Assembly: GCA_022866045.1 (NCBI GenBank)
Contig: JALHTW010000193.1
Span: 1-35,763 of the forward strand
Direction: 5' to 3'
DNA from: Candidatus Aminicenantota bacterium
GTDB lineage: Bacteria > Acidobacteriota > Aminicenantia > Aminicenantales > UBA4085
Length of the DNA: 35,763 bases
Positions within the stretch are counted from its first letter, which is position 1, and each line of letters starts with the position of its first letter. A program made the position numbers and the translations under genes. Positions 19,078 to 28,810 of this stretch are shown in pieces. The notes under the pieces are model-generated. The model saw only the letters and a list, made by a program, of their open reading frames with translations, was not told where the DNA came from and searched no databases.

Positions 19078-19703
19078 CGGGCCCCCTTCGTCTTGGCCTG
19101 TTCGGCCGGCTTCTTCTCTAGCGTGGTCTCCTGGGGAGGCACGACACCGGCCGACAGGGTGAATTCCAAGAACAGGCTTCCCTGCTGGCTCTTCTGCGCG
19201 GAACCGAGCAGTCCGATGTTCTGGAAGAGACCCTCGCTCCCCAGATTGCGCATGTAGTCCGAGATCAGAATGTTGGATAATGCCTTGCCCTTGATTTGCA
19301 AGTTCTGCTGGGTGAGCGTAACTTCGGTCAGCCAGACCCATTCGGGAAGGGTTGCGCTGAGCCCTTCCATGATTCTCACGGCGTTGCCCTGGAGGGCCTT
19401 AAGCCGGTTGATGAGGCTGATTTTTCTCTCCAGAAACGATTTCTGTTGTTCGACCAGGTTCAACTTGGCCAGCGCGGGCTCGAGACTTTTCTTCTCTTCC
19501 TGGGCGGTCTTAAGAAGCCCGCGCTCGGTGTCAAGGGCTCTTTTTTGGAGAAAGGCGAAGACGGCCAGGACAAGGATAGCAAAGAAGATGAGCAGGTTTC
19601 CTTTGGGCACCTTTTTTTTGATTTTGAGTTCGGCCTCGGGCCCGCGGGCCGATTTAGCTTCAGCTTCTTTTTTCTCGACCTTCAGCAGGTTGATGCGGAT
19701 CAT
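19074..19703 (-). CDS. pilN: type IV pilus assembly protein PilN
   Basis: MIRINLLKVEKKE N-terminus, one TM, fimbrial assembly domain LPEWVWLTEVTLTQQNLQIKGKA. Confidence 0.92.
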   Translation of the reverse strand: MIRINLLKVEKKEAEAKSARGPEAELKIKKKVPKGNLLIFFAILVLAVFAFLQKRALDTERGLLKTAQEEKKSLEPALAKLNLVEQQKSFLERKISLINRLKALQGNAVRIMEGLSATLPEWVWLTEVTLTQQNLQIKGKALSNILISDYMRNLGSEGLFQNIGLLGSAQKSQQGSLFLEFTLSAGVVPPQETTLEKKPAEQAKTKGAR

Positions 19704-19707
19704 GGAT

Positions 19708-20787
19708 TTATTTCTCTTTTTTCCGGGTGGCGAGTCCCACCGCCACGCCGAAGAACGGCGCCATTTCCTGGTAATAAACAGGCTTCAGCTTTTTTTCATT
19801 ATAAAAGACCGTGCGGAAAGGATCAAACAGAATGGTCTTGACCCCGAATTTCTGCTCAAAAGCGACGGAGATGTTCTTAAGGCTGGCCAAGCCTCCGCTG
19901 AGGAAGATCTGCTCGATCTTTTTTTGCTGCTGGTCTTCGGCTTCATAAAAGGTGAATGTTTTTTCCACTTCTTCAAGAAGGCTTTTGATGTTTGCGTTCA
20001 GGACGGCCGCGAATTCGTAGGGTTTGACGGCCTTGGGCGGGATCCCCTTGAGCATCTCTTCCGCCTCTTCGTATCTGACATTCAGGTCTTTTCGGATGTT
20101 CTCGGCGAAGTAAAATCCGCCGATCGGGAGGTCCCGGAAGAGCTGGGGAACGCCCTTCTTACAGATGACGATCGTGGTGATTGTGGCCCCCATATTGACC
20201 AAGACCGTCGTTTGCTCCTGGAAATCCTCGGGGTAATTGACCTCGAGGGCGTTAAAGAGGGCGAAGGCGTCGACTTCAACCGCTTCCAGAGTTTTGCGAG
20301 CCTGATGGATCACGTTGCTGTATGAGGCGATCTTGTCCTTTTTGGCGGCAACCAAGAGGATCTCCAGGTTTTGGATTTCGGCGGCCGAAGACGGTTTCAG
20401 GATGGCGTAGTCGACGTGAGTCTCCTCATAGGGATAGGGGATATTGTGCTTTGCCTCCCAGATGATCGATTCCCTGAGCTCCTCGGTCCCCATGACGGGG
20501 AGGGAAATCTTCTTGATAATGACGGAATTGCCCGAGACCGAGATGACGACGTCCCGGCCTCCGATCTTGTTCTTGTCGAAGACGGTCTTGATGGTCTCGA
20601 CAACGGCCGTCGAGTCGATGATCGTTCCTTCCACGATTGCGTCGTGAGGCAGCGGTTCGTAGCCAATCCGGGCGACCTCAAAGCCGTCCTTCTTGCCCTT
20701 CCTCCGGACTTGGAGTTCCACGGCTTTGACGGCGTGCGAACCGATGTCAAGGCCGACAAGGGCTTTTTCCCGCTTAAAACTGAACAT
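19708..20787 (-). CDS. pilM: type IV pilus assembly protein PilM
   Basis: ALVGLDIGSHAVKAVEL; INMGATITTIVICK-like phosphate-binding motif (VLVNMGATITTIVI); IFLSGGLASLKNI. Confidence 0.94.
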   Translation of the reverse strand: MFSFKREKALVGLDIGSHAVKAVELQVRRKGKKDGFEVARIGYEPLPHDAIVEGTIIDSTAVVETIKTVFDKNKIGGRDVVISVSGNSVIIKKISLPVMGTEELRESIIWEAKHNIPYPYEETHVDYAILKPSSAAEIQNLEILLVAAKKDKIASYSNVIHQARKTLEAVEVDAFALFNALEVNYPEDFQEQTTVLVNMGATITTIVICKKGVPQLFRDLPIGGFYFAENIRKDLNVRYEEAEEMLKGIPPKAVKPYEFAAVLNANIKSLLEEVEKTFTFYEAEDQQQKKIEQIFLSGGLASLKNISVAFEQKFGVKTILFDPFRTVFYNEKKLKPVYYQEMAPFFGVAVGLATRKKEK

Positions 20788-20818
20788 CTTACTCCTGTCC
20801 TATGTATATATGAGAGGA

Positions 20819-21307
20819 CTATTTTAATTTTTGAAATTTCTCATGGAGCCGCTTCTCGACCACGAGAGGGACAAGGTCGCTGACGCATCCGCCCAGGGCG
20901 AAGACTTCTTTGACGAGGCTGGAGCTCAAAAAAGTGTATTTGACGCTGGGCATCATGAAGATAGTTTCGACGGTGGGGTTGATCTTCTTGTTCATGAGGG
21001 CCATCTGGAATTCATACTCGAAATCGGAAACAGCTCGGAGACCTCGGATGACGATACGGGCATAGTGTTTCTTGGCGAACTCGACCAGCAGGCCACGAAA
21101 GGCCCTGACCTCGATATGGGAGTGGTCCTTGAAGATCTCCCGGATGATCTTGATCCGCTCAGCCGTGGAAAAGAGGGTTTTCTTTTTGGGATTTTCCAGA
21201 ACGGCGATCAAAATATGGGGAAAGAGCTTCTCTCCCCTGAGAATGATATCGACATGGCCGTTGGTGATCGGGTCGAAAGAACCAGGATAGATTGCTCTTT
21301 TTTCCAT
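20819..21307 (-). CDS. coaD: phosphopantetheine adenylyltransferase
   Basis: MEKRAIYPGSFDPITNGHVDII; VIRGLRAVSDFEYEFQMALMN; SSSLVKEVFALGG. Start set at internal Met 21307. Confidence 0.95.
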   Translation of the reverse strand: MEKRAIYPGSFDPITNGHVDIILRGEKLFPHILIAVLENPKKKTLFSTAERIKIIREIFKDHSHIEVRAFRGLLVEFAKKHYARIVIRGLRAVSDFEYEFQMALMNKKINPTVETIFMMPSVKYTFLSSSLVKEVFALGGCVSDLVPLVVEKRLHEKFQKLK

Positions 21308-21514
21308 GGGCGTCCGGCTTTTTTTCATTAAATCCAAGGTCTACTCATGTGATTAGCAGAAAAAACCTTTCATGTCAAACTCAATTTTGACAATTTTTGG
21401 CAAAAATAATATTCATTTCGCATTTTAGCCCTCTCATTATGCACCAGGGGACTAAAACGGCAATCCCCCAGGACGGTGAATCAAGGGGTGAAATTTGCGT
21501 CACCTTGAAGGGGG

Positions 21515-21806
21515 AAGAAGGCTTCGGAAAGGAGTCTGTTCCTTCAAGGAGGGCTCGGGGAGGAGATTCGCTCCCGAGCCGAGGACCTAACGCCTGGGTA
21601 TTTCGATTTTCTTGGCGGTGCGGAACTCCGCCCGGATATTATTTAAGGGGAACCCTTCTGCTGAGTTCCCCTTCAATGGGCGCCGGGAAGATCCGGCCGC
21701 CCGGCCTCCCCTCCAAGGAGCATTATGGGACGCATTTTCTCGGAAAAGAGGTTTTCCGGGGACATGCTTTCCAAAGCTCCCTCTTTCAGCGATGCTCGCT
21801 TTTTTC
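21515..21806 (+). ncRNA. candidate structured RNA/leader in a 0.5-kb non-coding stretch
   Basis: Hairpins GGCTCGGGGAG/CTCCCGAGCC, AAGGGGAAC/GTTCCCCTT nested in CGCCC/GGGCG, and a short AGCGA-TGC-TCGCT stem followed by T5; no convincing protein in any frame. Confidence 0.3.
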
Positions 21807-21829
21807 CCGAGCTTGATTTAGCTTTTTAA

Positions 21830-22585
21830 GTGAGCGAAAATACAATTATGAGACAGGAGACAAAAAGAAGCGGATGGGGATGGTCCGCTTTTCTTGTAAC
21901 ATTGAGCGTAGTACTTTATTCTGCCCCTCAGGATGAAGCGTGGTTTGTCAAAAAACGGCAAGCGATGGTGGACGAACAGCTCAAGGCTCGGGATATCACG
22001 GACCCCAGAGTGCTGGATGTCATGGGAAAAGTGCCCCGCCATGAGTTCATCGAGCCCGGCCTCCGACAGGAAGCCTATGAAGATTATCCTCTGCCGATCG
22101 AGGAAGGTCAGACAATATCCCAGCCTTACATCGTGGCCCTGATGACCCAGAGCCTAAAGCTCAAGGGAAAAGAAAAGGTCCTTGAAGTCGGAACGGGATC
22201 GGGTTATCAAGCCGCGGTTCTGGCCAAGTTGACCGCCAATGTCTATTCCATCGAAATCAATGAGCCTCTAACCAGAAAGGCTTCGGCTCTGTTGCGGAGG
22301 CTTGGCTATGCGAATATCGAAGTCAAATGCGGCGACGGCTATTTCGGCTGGCCCGAGCAAGCTCCGTTTGACGGGATCATCGTGACCTGCGCTGCGAGCC
22401 GGATTCCCGACCCGCTTTTCGAACAGCTTAAGGAGGGCGGGAGGCTGATCATTCCGGTCGGGGAGGCCGGCGGTGACCAGACGCTTACTCTTGTCAGTAA
22501 AATCAAGGGCAAGCCGAAAATCGAACACATCACGCCCGTCCGCTTTGTCCCCATGACCGGAGAAAATTTAAAAAAGAAAAAATAA
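21830..22585 (+). CDS. pcm: protein-L-isoaspartate O-methyltransferase with N-terminal signal/TM segment
   Basis: MVDEQLKARDITDPRVLDVMGKVPRHEFIEPG...YPLPIEEGQTISQPYIVALMTQ...VLEVGTGSGYQAAVLA; hydrophobic WSAFLVTLSVVLYSA before the domain. Confidence 0.9.
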   Translation: MSENTIMRQETKRSGWGWSAFLVTLSVVLYSAPQDEAWFVKKRQAMVDEQLKARDITDPRVLDVMGKVPRHEFIEPGLRQEAYEDYPLPIEEGQTISQPYIVALMTQSLKLKGKEKVLEVGTGSGYQAAVLAKLTANVYSIEINEPLTRKASALLRRLGYANIEVKCGDGYFGWPEQAPFDGIIVTCAASRIPDPLFEQLKEGGRLIIPVGEAGGDQTLTLVSKIKGKPKIEHITPVRFVPMTGENLKKKK

Positions 22586-22600
22586 GTCGCTATCCCAGGG

Positions 22601-22846
22601 AAGCAATTCTTTTTTCGGGGCGCCGCTCGTCGAGCAGGGGTGGCGCGGCGAAGGGGCTCCCCGCCCGCGCGCAGCGGCCTGGCGGCGAGCACGGCCGGGG
22701 AAGAGCCGCGACAGGACCCCGCCCGAAATTAATACAAACGCAATAAATAAAGTGACAATGTATGAGCGGCGCTTGGGCCGCCCGAACGGGGATGTCATTC
22801 TAACTAATGCGTCGATATTAGCCTGACACCGGAAAAAGAACTGCTT
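22601..22846 (+). mobile_element. MITE-like non-coding element, copy 1 (246 bp)
   Basis: Terminal inverted repeats AAGCAATTCTTTTTTCGG / rc AAGCAGTTCTTTTTCCGG; near-identical inverted copy at 34573-34924. Confidence 0.75.
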
Positions 22847-22901
22847 ACCCGTCTCAGAGCGGGGTTGCTTTTCCCCGTTTCTTGTGCTAATTTTTGAAGA
22901 A

Positions 22902-24302
22902 ATGATTCATTTCGGCACTTCCGGATGGCGGGCGGTCATGGGGGAGGAGTTCACCTTCCAGAACGTCCGGATCGTCGTCCAGTCCATTGCCAATTTCCTC
23001 AAGCGGAAGTTCCCCGGCCAGGACATTTCGGTCGTCGTTAATTATGATACCCGTTTTCTTTCCGAGCGATACGCTTCTGAAGCGGCCAAGATCCTTTCCC
23101 ACAATAAGATCCATGTCTTCTTGGCCGAGCGGGACGCCCCGTCCCAGGCCCAGGCATTCCAGATCATCAAGCGCAAGGCCCAGGGAGGCATCAATTTTAC
23201 CGCCTCGTTCAATCCGCCGGAATATAATGGTCTGAAATATAACACGGACAAGGGAGCGCCGGCGTTACCCGCGGAAACCGATGCCATCGAGGCCGAGGTC
23301 CGGAGCCTTCAAAAAGCCTATTCCTTCTTGCCCTGCTATCCGAAGACGGAATTCATCGAAAAGATCGATCTGCAGAAGGACTATCTAGCCTTCCTCCAGG
23401 ACAAGATCGATTTCGACCTCATCCGCAGGTCGGGCATCAGGGTCGGAGTGGATCTCCTCTACGGAACGAGCCGGGAATATCTCGACGAGATCCTTGAGGA
23501 GAATCAGGTGCCTGTCGAGGAGATCCACGGTTTCATCGACCCCTACTTTGGCGGCATCGCCCCCTCCTGCACGGAGGAGAACCTGGAAGAGTTGAAGCAA
23601 CTTGTCCGGGAGAAGAAATGCGACCTCGGGATCGCCACGGATGCCGATGGAGACCGGTTCGGGATCGTTGATCACAAAGGAAATGTCGTCATCCAGAACC
23701 TCGTCCTATCGGTCCTGCTGAACTATGTCGTAGCGAACAAGGGCTGGCGCGGCGGTGTGGCCAGGTCGGTGGCGACCACCCACTTTTTCGACCGCATCGC
23801 CCGAAAATATGGCCTTCCTCTGTATAAGACGCCGGTCGGGTTCAAATTCCTGGCTGACCTGTTCCTGAAAGGCCAGATCATCTTCGGCGGCGAGGAAAGC
23901 GCTTCGATCGCCGTCAAGAACCACCTTCCGGAAAAAGACGGGATCTTCGCCGGCCTCCTCGTGGCCGAAATGGTGGCCGCGACCGGAAAAAGCCTCGCCG
24001 TGCTGATCGAGGACTTGTTCAAGGAATACGGCGAGCGGATCGGGATTCAGAAGAACATCCCGCTTGTCCCAGAGCGCAGAAAGAAGCTCAAGAAACTGAT
24101 CGAGCACGCGCCCTCCCGGCTGGCCGGCCGCCCGGTCTTGAACATGGAGACCATCGACGGCGCAAAATTCAACTTTTCCGATGATGACTGGCTCCTCCTT
24201 CGGTTCTCGGGAACCGAACCCCTCATCCGCTGCTATGCAGAAGCGGGCTCCAAGAAAGAGCTCCGGAACCTCGTGAGAGCGGCCTTGGAGAAGCTGTCGT
24301 GA
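22902..24302 (+). CDS. phosphoglucomutase/phosphomannomutase
   Basis: MIHFGTSGWRAVMGEEFT; TASFNPPEYNGLKY; ATDADGDRFGIVD; RFSGTEPLIRCYAEA. ATG at 22902 preferred over the track's 22884. Confidence 0.93.
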   Translation: MIHFGTSGWRAVMGEEFTFQNVRIVVQSIANFLKRKFPGQDISVVVNYDTRFLSERYASEAAKILSHNKIHVFLAERDAPSQAQAFQIIKRKAQGGINFTASFNPPEYNGLKYNTDKGAPALPAETDAIEAEVRSLQKAYSFLPCYPKTEFIEKIDLQKDYLAFLQDKIDFDLIRRSGIRVGVDLLYGTSREYLDEILEENQVPVEEIHGFIDPYFGGIAPSCTEENLEELKQLVREKKCDLGIATDADGDRFGIVDHKGNVVIQNLVLSVLLNYVVANKGWRGGVARSVATTHFFDRIARKYGLPLYKTPVGFKFLADLFLKGQIIFGGEESASIAVKNHLPEKDGIFAGLLVAEMVAATGKSLAVLIEDLFKEYGERIGIQKNIPLVPERRKKLKKLIEHAPSRLAGRPVLNMETIDGAKFNFSDDDWLLLRFSGTEPLIRCYAEAGSKKELRNLVRAALEKLS

Positions 24303-24601
24303 CCGAGAAAAGCTCGGGGTCCTTGAAGAAAAAGATCTTCATCTTTGGCTTCGCCTTTCTCCTCCTCGTCCTGTTCATCACTTCGATATTCGGGAGAAAA
24401 GGCCTGATCGAGATCTACCATATCAGGAAGAATTATGCGGCCCTGCTTCAGGAGATCGACAAACTTAAAAAGGAAAAAAGCGGCCTCGAAAAAGAGATCG
24501 CCGAGCTCGAAAAAAACCCCCGGGCCGTTGATAAAGAGGCGAGGGAAAAGCTTTGGCTGATAAAGCCGGACGAAAAGGTCCTCGTCAAAAAACGCAAATA
24601 G
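24299..24601 (+). CDS. FtsB/DivIC-like septum formation initiator
   Basis: Single TM then coiled coil, NPRAVDKEAREKLWLIKPDEKVLVKK. Confidence 0.82.
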   Translation: MTEKSSGSLKKKIFIFGFAFLLLVLFITSIFGRKGLIEIYHIRKNYAALLQEIDKLKKEKSGLEKEIAELEKNPRAVDKEAREKLWLIKPDEKVLVKKRK

Positions 24602-24614
24602 AGGCAACCTTCTT

Positions 24615-26327
24615 CTATTCGAGTTTCATTCCAAGAGGCATGATCGCCCAGATCCTGTCTTCGTTCATGAGGTCGGCCCATTTGAGCGCTTTTTCGAGCT
24701 CTTGAGGAAGCGGCGTGAGAAGCCGGGCTTCCCTCCGCCCGAAAAGGCTCCCGAAAAAGGAGATCCTTTTCGGCCAGACGACGAGGCGGACGTCCTCGTC
24801 CTCGGCGATGCCGGCCAACCTTTTAGCCGCTTCGATGGCTGTCGAAAGGCCCCCGATCTCATCAACGAGGTTGATCTCTTTGGCCTGGCTTCCTGTCCAG
24901 ACGCGGCCTTTTCCGATCTTGTCCACGTCCTCTTTGGGTATCTTCCGGCCTTCGGCGACCTTGGTCAGAAACTGATCATAGATCCACAGGATCTCTTTTT
25001 TCAGAAGTTGCCGCTCTTCCTCGGTCAAACCCCGAAACGGCGAGAAAAGACCCGACCGTTTGCCGGTGCGGATCTTTTCCGTGGTGATGCCCAACTTATC
25101 TAAGAGCTTCTCCAGATTGAATTTTCCCGAAAGGACGCCGATCGATCCGGTCAGGGTCTGGGGCTGGGCGATGATCTTATGAGCGGCCATGGAGATCCAG
25201 TAGCCTCCCGAGCCTGCCATGTCGGACATCGAGACCACGAACGGCTTTTCTTTGCGGCAGAGCATGACCTCGCGCCAGATCGAGTCCGACGCCACGGCTG
25301 AGCCGCCCGGGCTGTCTACCCGGAAAACGACAGCGGCGATGGATCTGTCTTCCCGAGCCGACCGGATCCACCGGGCGATCGTGTCCGAACCCATGGACTG
25401 GTAAAGGCTTTCGCCAGAATGGATCGGACCGATGCCGTAAATGAGGGCGATCTTTCGGCCCCTGTTCAGGCCGACGGACGTCGGATCGATCTGGGCATAT
25501 TCCCCAAGGGTCACCCGGCGACATTTCCTCCCATCTTTTTGAAAGAGAGACGTGACCTGGTCATCGAAGAGAAGGTCGTCGACGAGACCGGCTTTCAGAG
25601 CCTTCTCACCTTGGAAGAACGCCTCGTCGATTAAAGCCCGGATCTCGGCTTCGCTTTTCTTGCGGGATTCGGCGATCGTCTTGACGTACTGGGCAAACTG
25701 GTCGCCGATGATCGCCTCCATCATTTTTTTGTGGGCTTCGGTGAAGCCGCTCTCGGTGAACATGTTGTAAGCGGTCTTGAATTCTTCGACGTGCTCGATT
25801 TGAGCCTCGATGCCCAACTTATCCAAGGCTTTTTTGAAGAACGGGATATCGCCACCGATGCCGGTGATGCCCAGCCAGCCGAGGGGGTGGAGGATGATCC
25901 TGTCGCAGGCCGTGGCCAGGTAATATTCCTTGTTGAATTCCGGGGCCTCTTCAATATAGGCGAAAACCTTTTTCCCCGACTTCCTGAAGTCAAGGACAGC
26001 ATCCCGGATCTCAGCGCATTTGGCCCAGTCGCAGGCGAGCGGGCCGAGCCTCAGAAGAATCCCCGCGATACGGCTGTCACCCCGGGCCTTCCTGAGGCAC
26101 ATCCAGATGTCATAAACAGATAAAGGGTGCGCGCCCGTGATGAGCGAGCCCCAGAAATTCGTCTCCGGGAATTCAACGAGCGAACCTTCAAGCTTGATCT
26201 CTAAATAAGAAAAAGAACCGACGGCAGGAGGCCTTCCGATTTCGAAGTACAGAAAGGAAAAGACGGTGGCGATGATCAAGAAAAAAAAGATGAGAAAAAG
26301 GATCAAGACATATCGACCTTTCTTCAT
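24615..26327 (-). CDS. sppA: signal peptide peptidase SppA, 67-kDa type
   Basis: RVDSPGGSAVASDSIWREV...SMSDMAGSGGYWISMAAHKIIAQPQTLTGSIGV; tandem N-terminal domain with HVEEFKTAYNMFTE. Confidence 0.93.
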   Translation of the reverse strand: MKKGRYVLILFLIFFFLIIATVFSFLYFEIGRPPAVGSFSYLEIKLEGSLVEFPETNFWGSLITGAHPLSVYDIWMCLRKARGDSRIAGILLRLGPLACDWAKCAEIRDAVLDFRKSGKKVFAYIEEAPEFNKEYYLATACDRIILHPLGWLGITGIGGDIPFFKKALDKLGIEAQIEHVEEFKTAYNMFTESGFTEAHKKMMEAIIGDQFAQYVKTIAESRKKSEAEIRALIDEAFFQGEKALKAGLVDDLLFDDQVTSLFQKDGRKCRRVTLGEYAQIDPTSVGLNRGRKIALIYGIGPIHSGESLYQSMGSDTIARWIRSAREDRSIAAVVFRVDSPGGSAVASDSIWREVMLCRKEKPFVVSMSDMAGSGGYWISMAAHKIIAQPQTLTGSIGVLSGKFNLEKLLDKLGITTEKIRTGKRSGLFSPFRGLTEEERQLLKKEILWIYDQFLTKVAEGRKIPKEDVDKIGKGRVWTGSQAKEINLVDEIGGLSTAIEAAKRLAGIAEDEDVRLVVWPKRISFFGSLFGRREARLLTPLPQELEKALKWADLMNEDRIWAIMPLGMKLE

Positions 26328-26512
26328 CGGCGGCTCCTTTCCGAATGGATAAATCCGAGTTTGAGTCTTAAATATAGCATAAATTGGATTTTTTTTGAGA
26401 ATTCGGCTATTTTATTGGTTTGATAACTTCCGAGCAGGAATTTCGTATTTTCATATTCTTGGATGAGAAGTGAACTTTGGCTGAAAGGAACGAGACAAGA
26501 AAAGGATCAACC

Positions 26513-27415
26513 ATGTATGCCCTAGAGATTGACAACATTTCAAAACGATTCGGAAATTTCTACGCGGTCCAAAACTTATCGCTCAAGATCCCGCAGGGCA
26601 CGATCTACGGCCTCCTCGGCCCGAACGGAGCCGGAAAAACGACCACGCTCCGGATGATCATGAATATCATCATCCCGGACGAGGGCAAGATCCGGGTGCT
26701 CGGGCGGACCATGGGCGAGGACATGAAGCAACGGATCGGCTACCTTCCCGAGGACCGCGGCCTTTATCCAAAAATGAAGGTCGGCGATATCCTCGAGTTC
26801 TTGGGCGAAATCAAAGGTGTCCCCAAAAACGCGATGCCCGGGAAAATCGACTATTGGCTGGACAAGTTCGAGCTCACGGGCTGGAAGACGAAGAAAGTGG
26901 ACGAGCTGTCCAAGGGCATGCAGCAGAAAATCCAGTTCATCGTGACGATCATCCACGATCCCGAGCTTATCATTTTGGATGAGCCATTCGCCGGGCTCGA
27001 TCCCGTGAACACGAAGCTCATTAAGGACATTATGCTCGGGCTCAAGGACCAGGGCAAGACGATCATCTTCTCGACACACCGCATGGAGCAGGTCGAGATG
27101 ATCTGCGACAACATCTGCCTCATCAACAAGGCCCGCATGGTGCTCGAAGGAAACCTGGCCGGCATTAAAAAACAATATGGCAAGAATACGATCCTCTTGG
27201 AGTACGAGGGCGACATCGGATTCCTCCGGAATAGGCCCGAAGTGGAGAAGATCGATGACTATGGCCGATCGGCTGAGATCAGGCTCAAGGATAAGGCCGA
27301 CGCCCAGGGCGTCCTGGCCGGGCTCGTCGGCAAGGTCCGGATCGGCAAATTCGAGATCCAGGAGCCATCCCTCAACACCATCTTCATCGAAAAAGTCGGC
27401 AGGAACGAACAATGA
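26513..27415 (+). CDS. ABC transporter ATP-binding protein, NatA-like with DUF4162-like C-terminus
   Basis: GLLGPNGAGKTTTLRMI; LSKGMQQKIQFIVTIIHDPELIILDEPFAGLDP. ATG 26513 used. Confidence 0.93.
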   Translation: MYALEIDNISKRFGNFYAVQNLSLKIPQGTIYGLLGPNGAGKTTTLRMIMNIIIPDEGKIRVLGRTMGEDMKQRIGYLPEDRGLYPKMKVGDILEFLGEIKGVPKNAMPGKIDYWLDKFELTGWKTKKVDELSKGMQQKIQFIVTIIHDPELIILDEPFAGLDPVNTKLIKDIMLGLKDQGKTIIFSTHRMEQVEMICDNICLINKARMVLEGNLAGIKKQYGKNTILLEYEGDIGFLRNRPEVEKIDDYGRSAEIRLKDKADAQGVLAGLVGKVRIGKFEIQEPSLNTIFIEKVGRNEQ

Positions 27416-28686
27416 ATAAGATCTTCGCCGTCATCAAAAGGGAATATTTCCAAATCGTCAAGACCAAAGGGTTCATCATCAGCACCGTGCTCGCCCCTGT
27501 CATCATGATCGCGTTCATCGCCGTCCCGGTGCTGCTCTCAGTCAAATCCACGGGCGAGAAGAAAACCATCGCCGTCGTAGATATGACCGGTCAGGTCTTT
27601 CAGGAATTCGACCGCACCCTGGCGGAATATAAGATGAAAGACGAGAGCCGGCGTTACACGGTCCAGGAATTCAGGCCGACGGCGGAAATCTCCGGGCTGC
27701 GAAGCTTGCTCAGCCAGAAGGTCCTGGTCAATGAGTTTTCCGCCTACATATTCATCCCGGACAGCATCCTGAGCGGCGGCGAGGCTGAGTTCGTCTCCCA
27801 ACACGTGTCGGACTTCGATGAGATCAAACGTCTCAGCGAATCCCTCAACAGAGTCGTCGTCGGTCTGCGCCTGAAGAAGGAAGGCCTGGATCCGCAGAGG
27901 GTCTCCGATTACATGAAGCATGTGGGCTTGAAAACGATCAAGGTCACCCCCCAGGGAGAAAAGGAAGACGTCGGCGGCACCTTCGCCATGGCCTATGTCC
28001 TCGTCCTGCTCATTTATATGACCCTGATCTTTTACGGATCGATCATCCTCCGGGGGGTCATCGAGGAGAAAAGCAATCGCGTCGTCGAGGTCGTGCTGTC
28101 GTCCCTCAAACCCTTCGAGCTCATGATGGGGAAGATCCTGGGCATCGGCGCCGTCGGGCTGACGCAGTACGCCGTCTGGGCATTGATCGGGCTCGTGATG
28201 TCGCAGTACGGGATGTCCATGGTGACCTCCCTGGTCCCCGCGGCATCGGGGATCAAGTTTGCCATCCCCCCCTACATTTTCTTCTATTTCGTCGTTTTCT
28301 TCATTCTGGGATATTTCCTCTACGGCACCCTCTATGCCGCGGTTGCGTCCACGGTCAATAACGAAAAAGAGGCCCAGCAGATGCTTATGCCCATCACCAT
28401 GTTCCTGGTCCTTCCCATCCTCCTGATGACCATGGTAATCAAAGATCCCAGCGGATCGACGTCGGTCATCCTCTCGCTCATCCCGTTCTTCGCCCCGATC
28501 ATCATGTTCATGCGCATCTGCGTCCTGATGCCTCCGGCCTGGCAGGTGGCCCTGTCGATCGGGCTGCTCGGACTGACGGTGGTGGCCATGGTCTGGCTTG
28601 CGGCCAAGATCTATCGCATCGGGATCCTGATGTACGGCAAGAAGCCCAGCCTGCCCGAGATCGTCAAGTGGATCAAATACAGCTGA
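27412..28686 (+). CDS. ABC-2 type permease, NatB-like
   Basis: N-terminal TM, large extracytoplasmic region, GVIEEKSNRVVEVVLSSLKPFELMMGKILGIGAVGL; ATGA overlap with the ATPase gene. Confidence 0.92.
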   Translation: MNKIFAVIKREYFQIVKTKGFIISTVLAPVIMIAFIAVPVLLSVKSTGEKKTIAVVDMTGQVFQEFDRTLAEYKMKDESRRYTVQEFRPTAEISGLRSLLSQKVLVNEFSAYIFIPDSILSGGEAEFVSQHVSDFDEIKRLSESLNRVVVGLRLKKEGLDPQRVSDYMKHVGLKTIKVTPQGEKEDVGGTFAMAYVLVLLIYMTLIFYGSIILRGVIEEKSNRVVEVVLSSLKPFELMMGKILGIGAVGLTQYAVWALIGLVMSQYGMSMVTSLVPAASGIKFAIPPYIFFYFVVFFILGYFLYGTLYAAVASTVNNEKEAQQMLMPITMFLVLPILLMTMVIKDPSGSTSVILSLIPFFAPIIMFMRICVLMPPAWQVALSIGLLGLTVVAMVWLAAKIYRIGILMYGKKPSLPEIVKWIKYS

Positions 28687-28810
28687 CGGGAATTTTCTCT
28701 TGATTTTCCTTTTCAGTTATGGAAAAATGGGGCGACCTTTTTACCGAGAGGGCTCAACTTCGGGGCGAAGAAAGAGCGGACGGTAAAGAGAGGTCAAGGA
28801 GGATTTTTTT

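Noticed and set aside
21397-21816. 139-aa plus-strand ORF
   Set aside because: Composition and hairpin-rich DNA look non-coding; no signal, domain or RBS support
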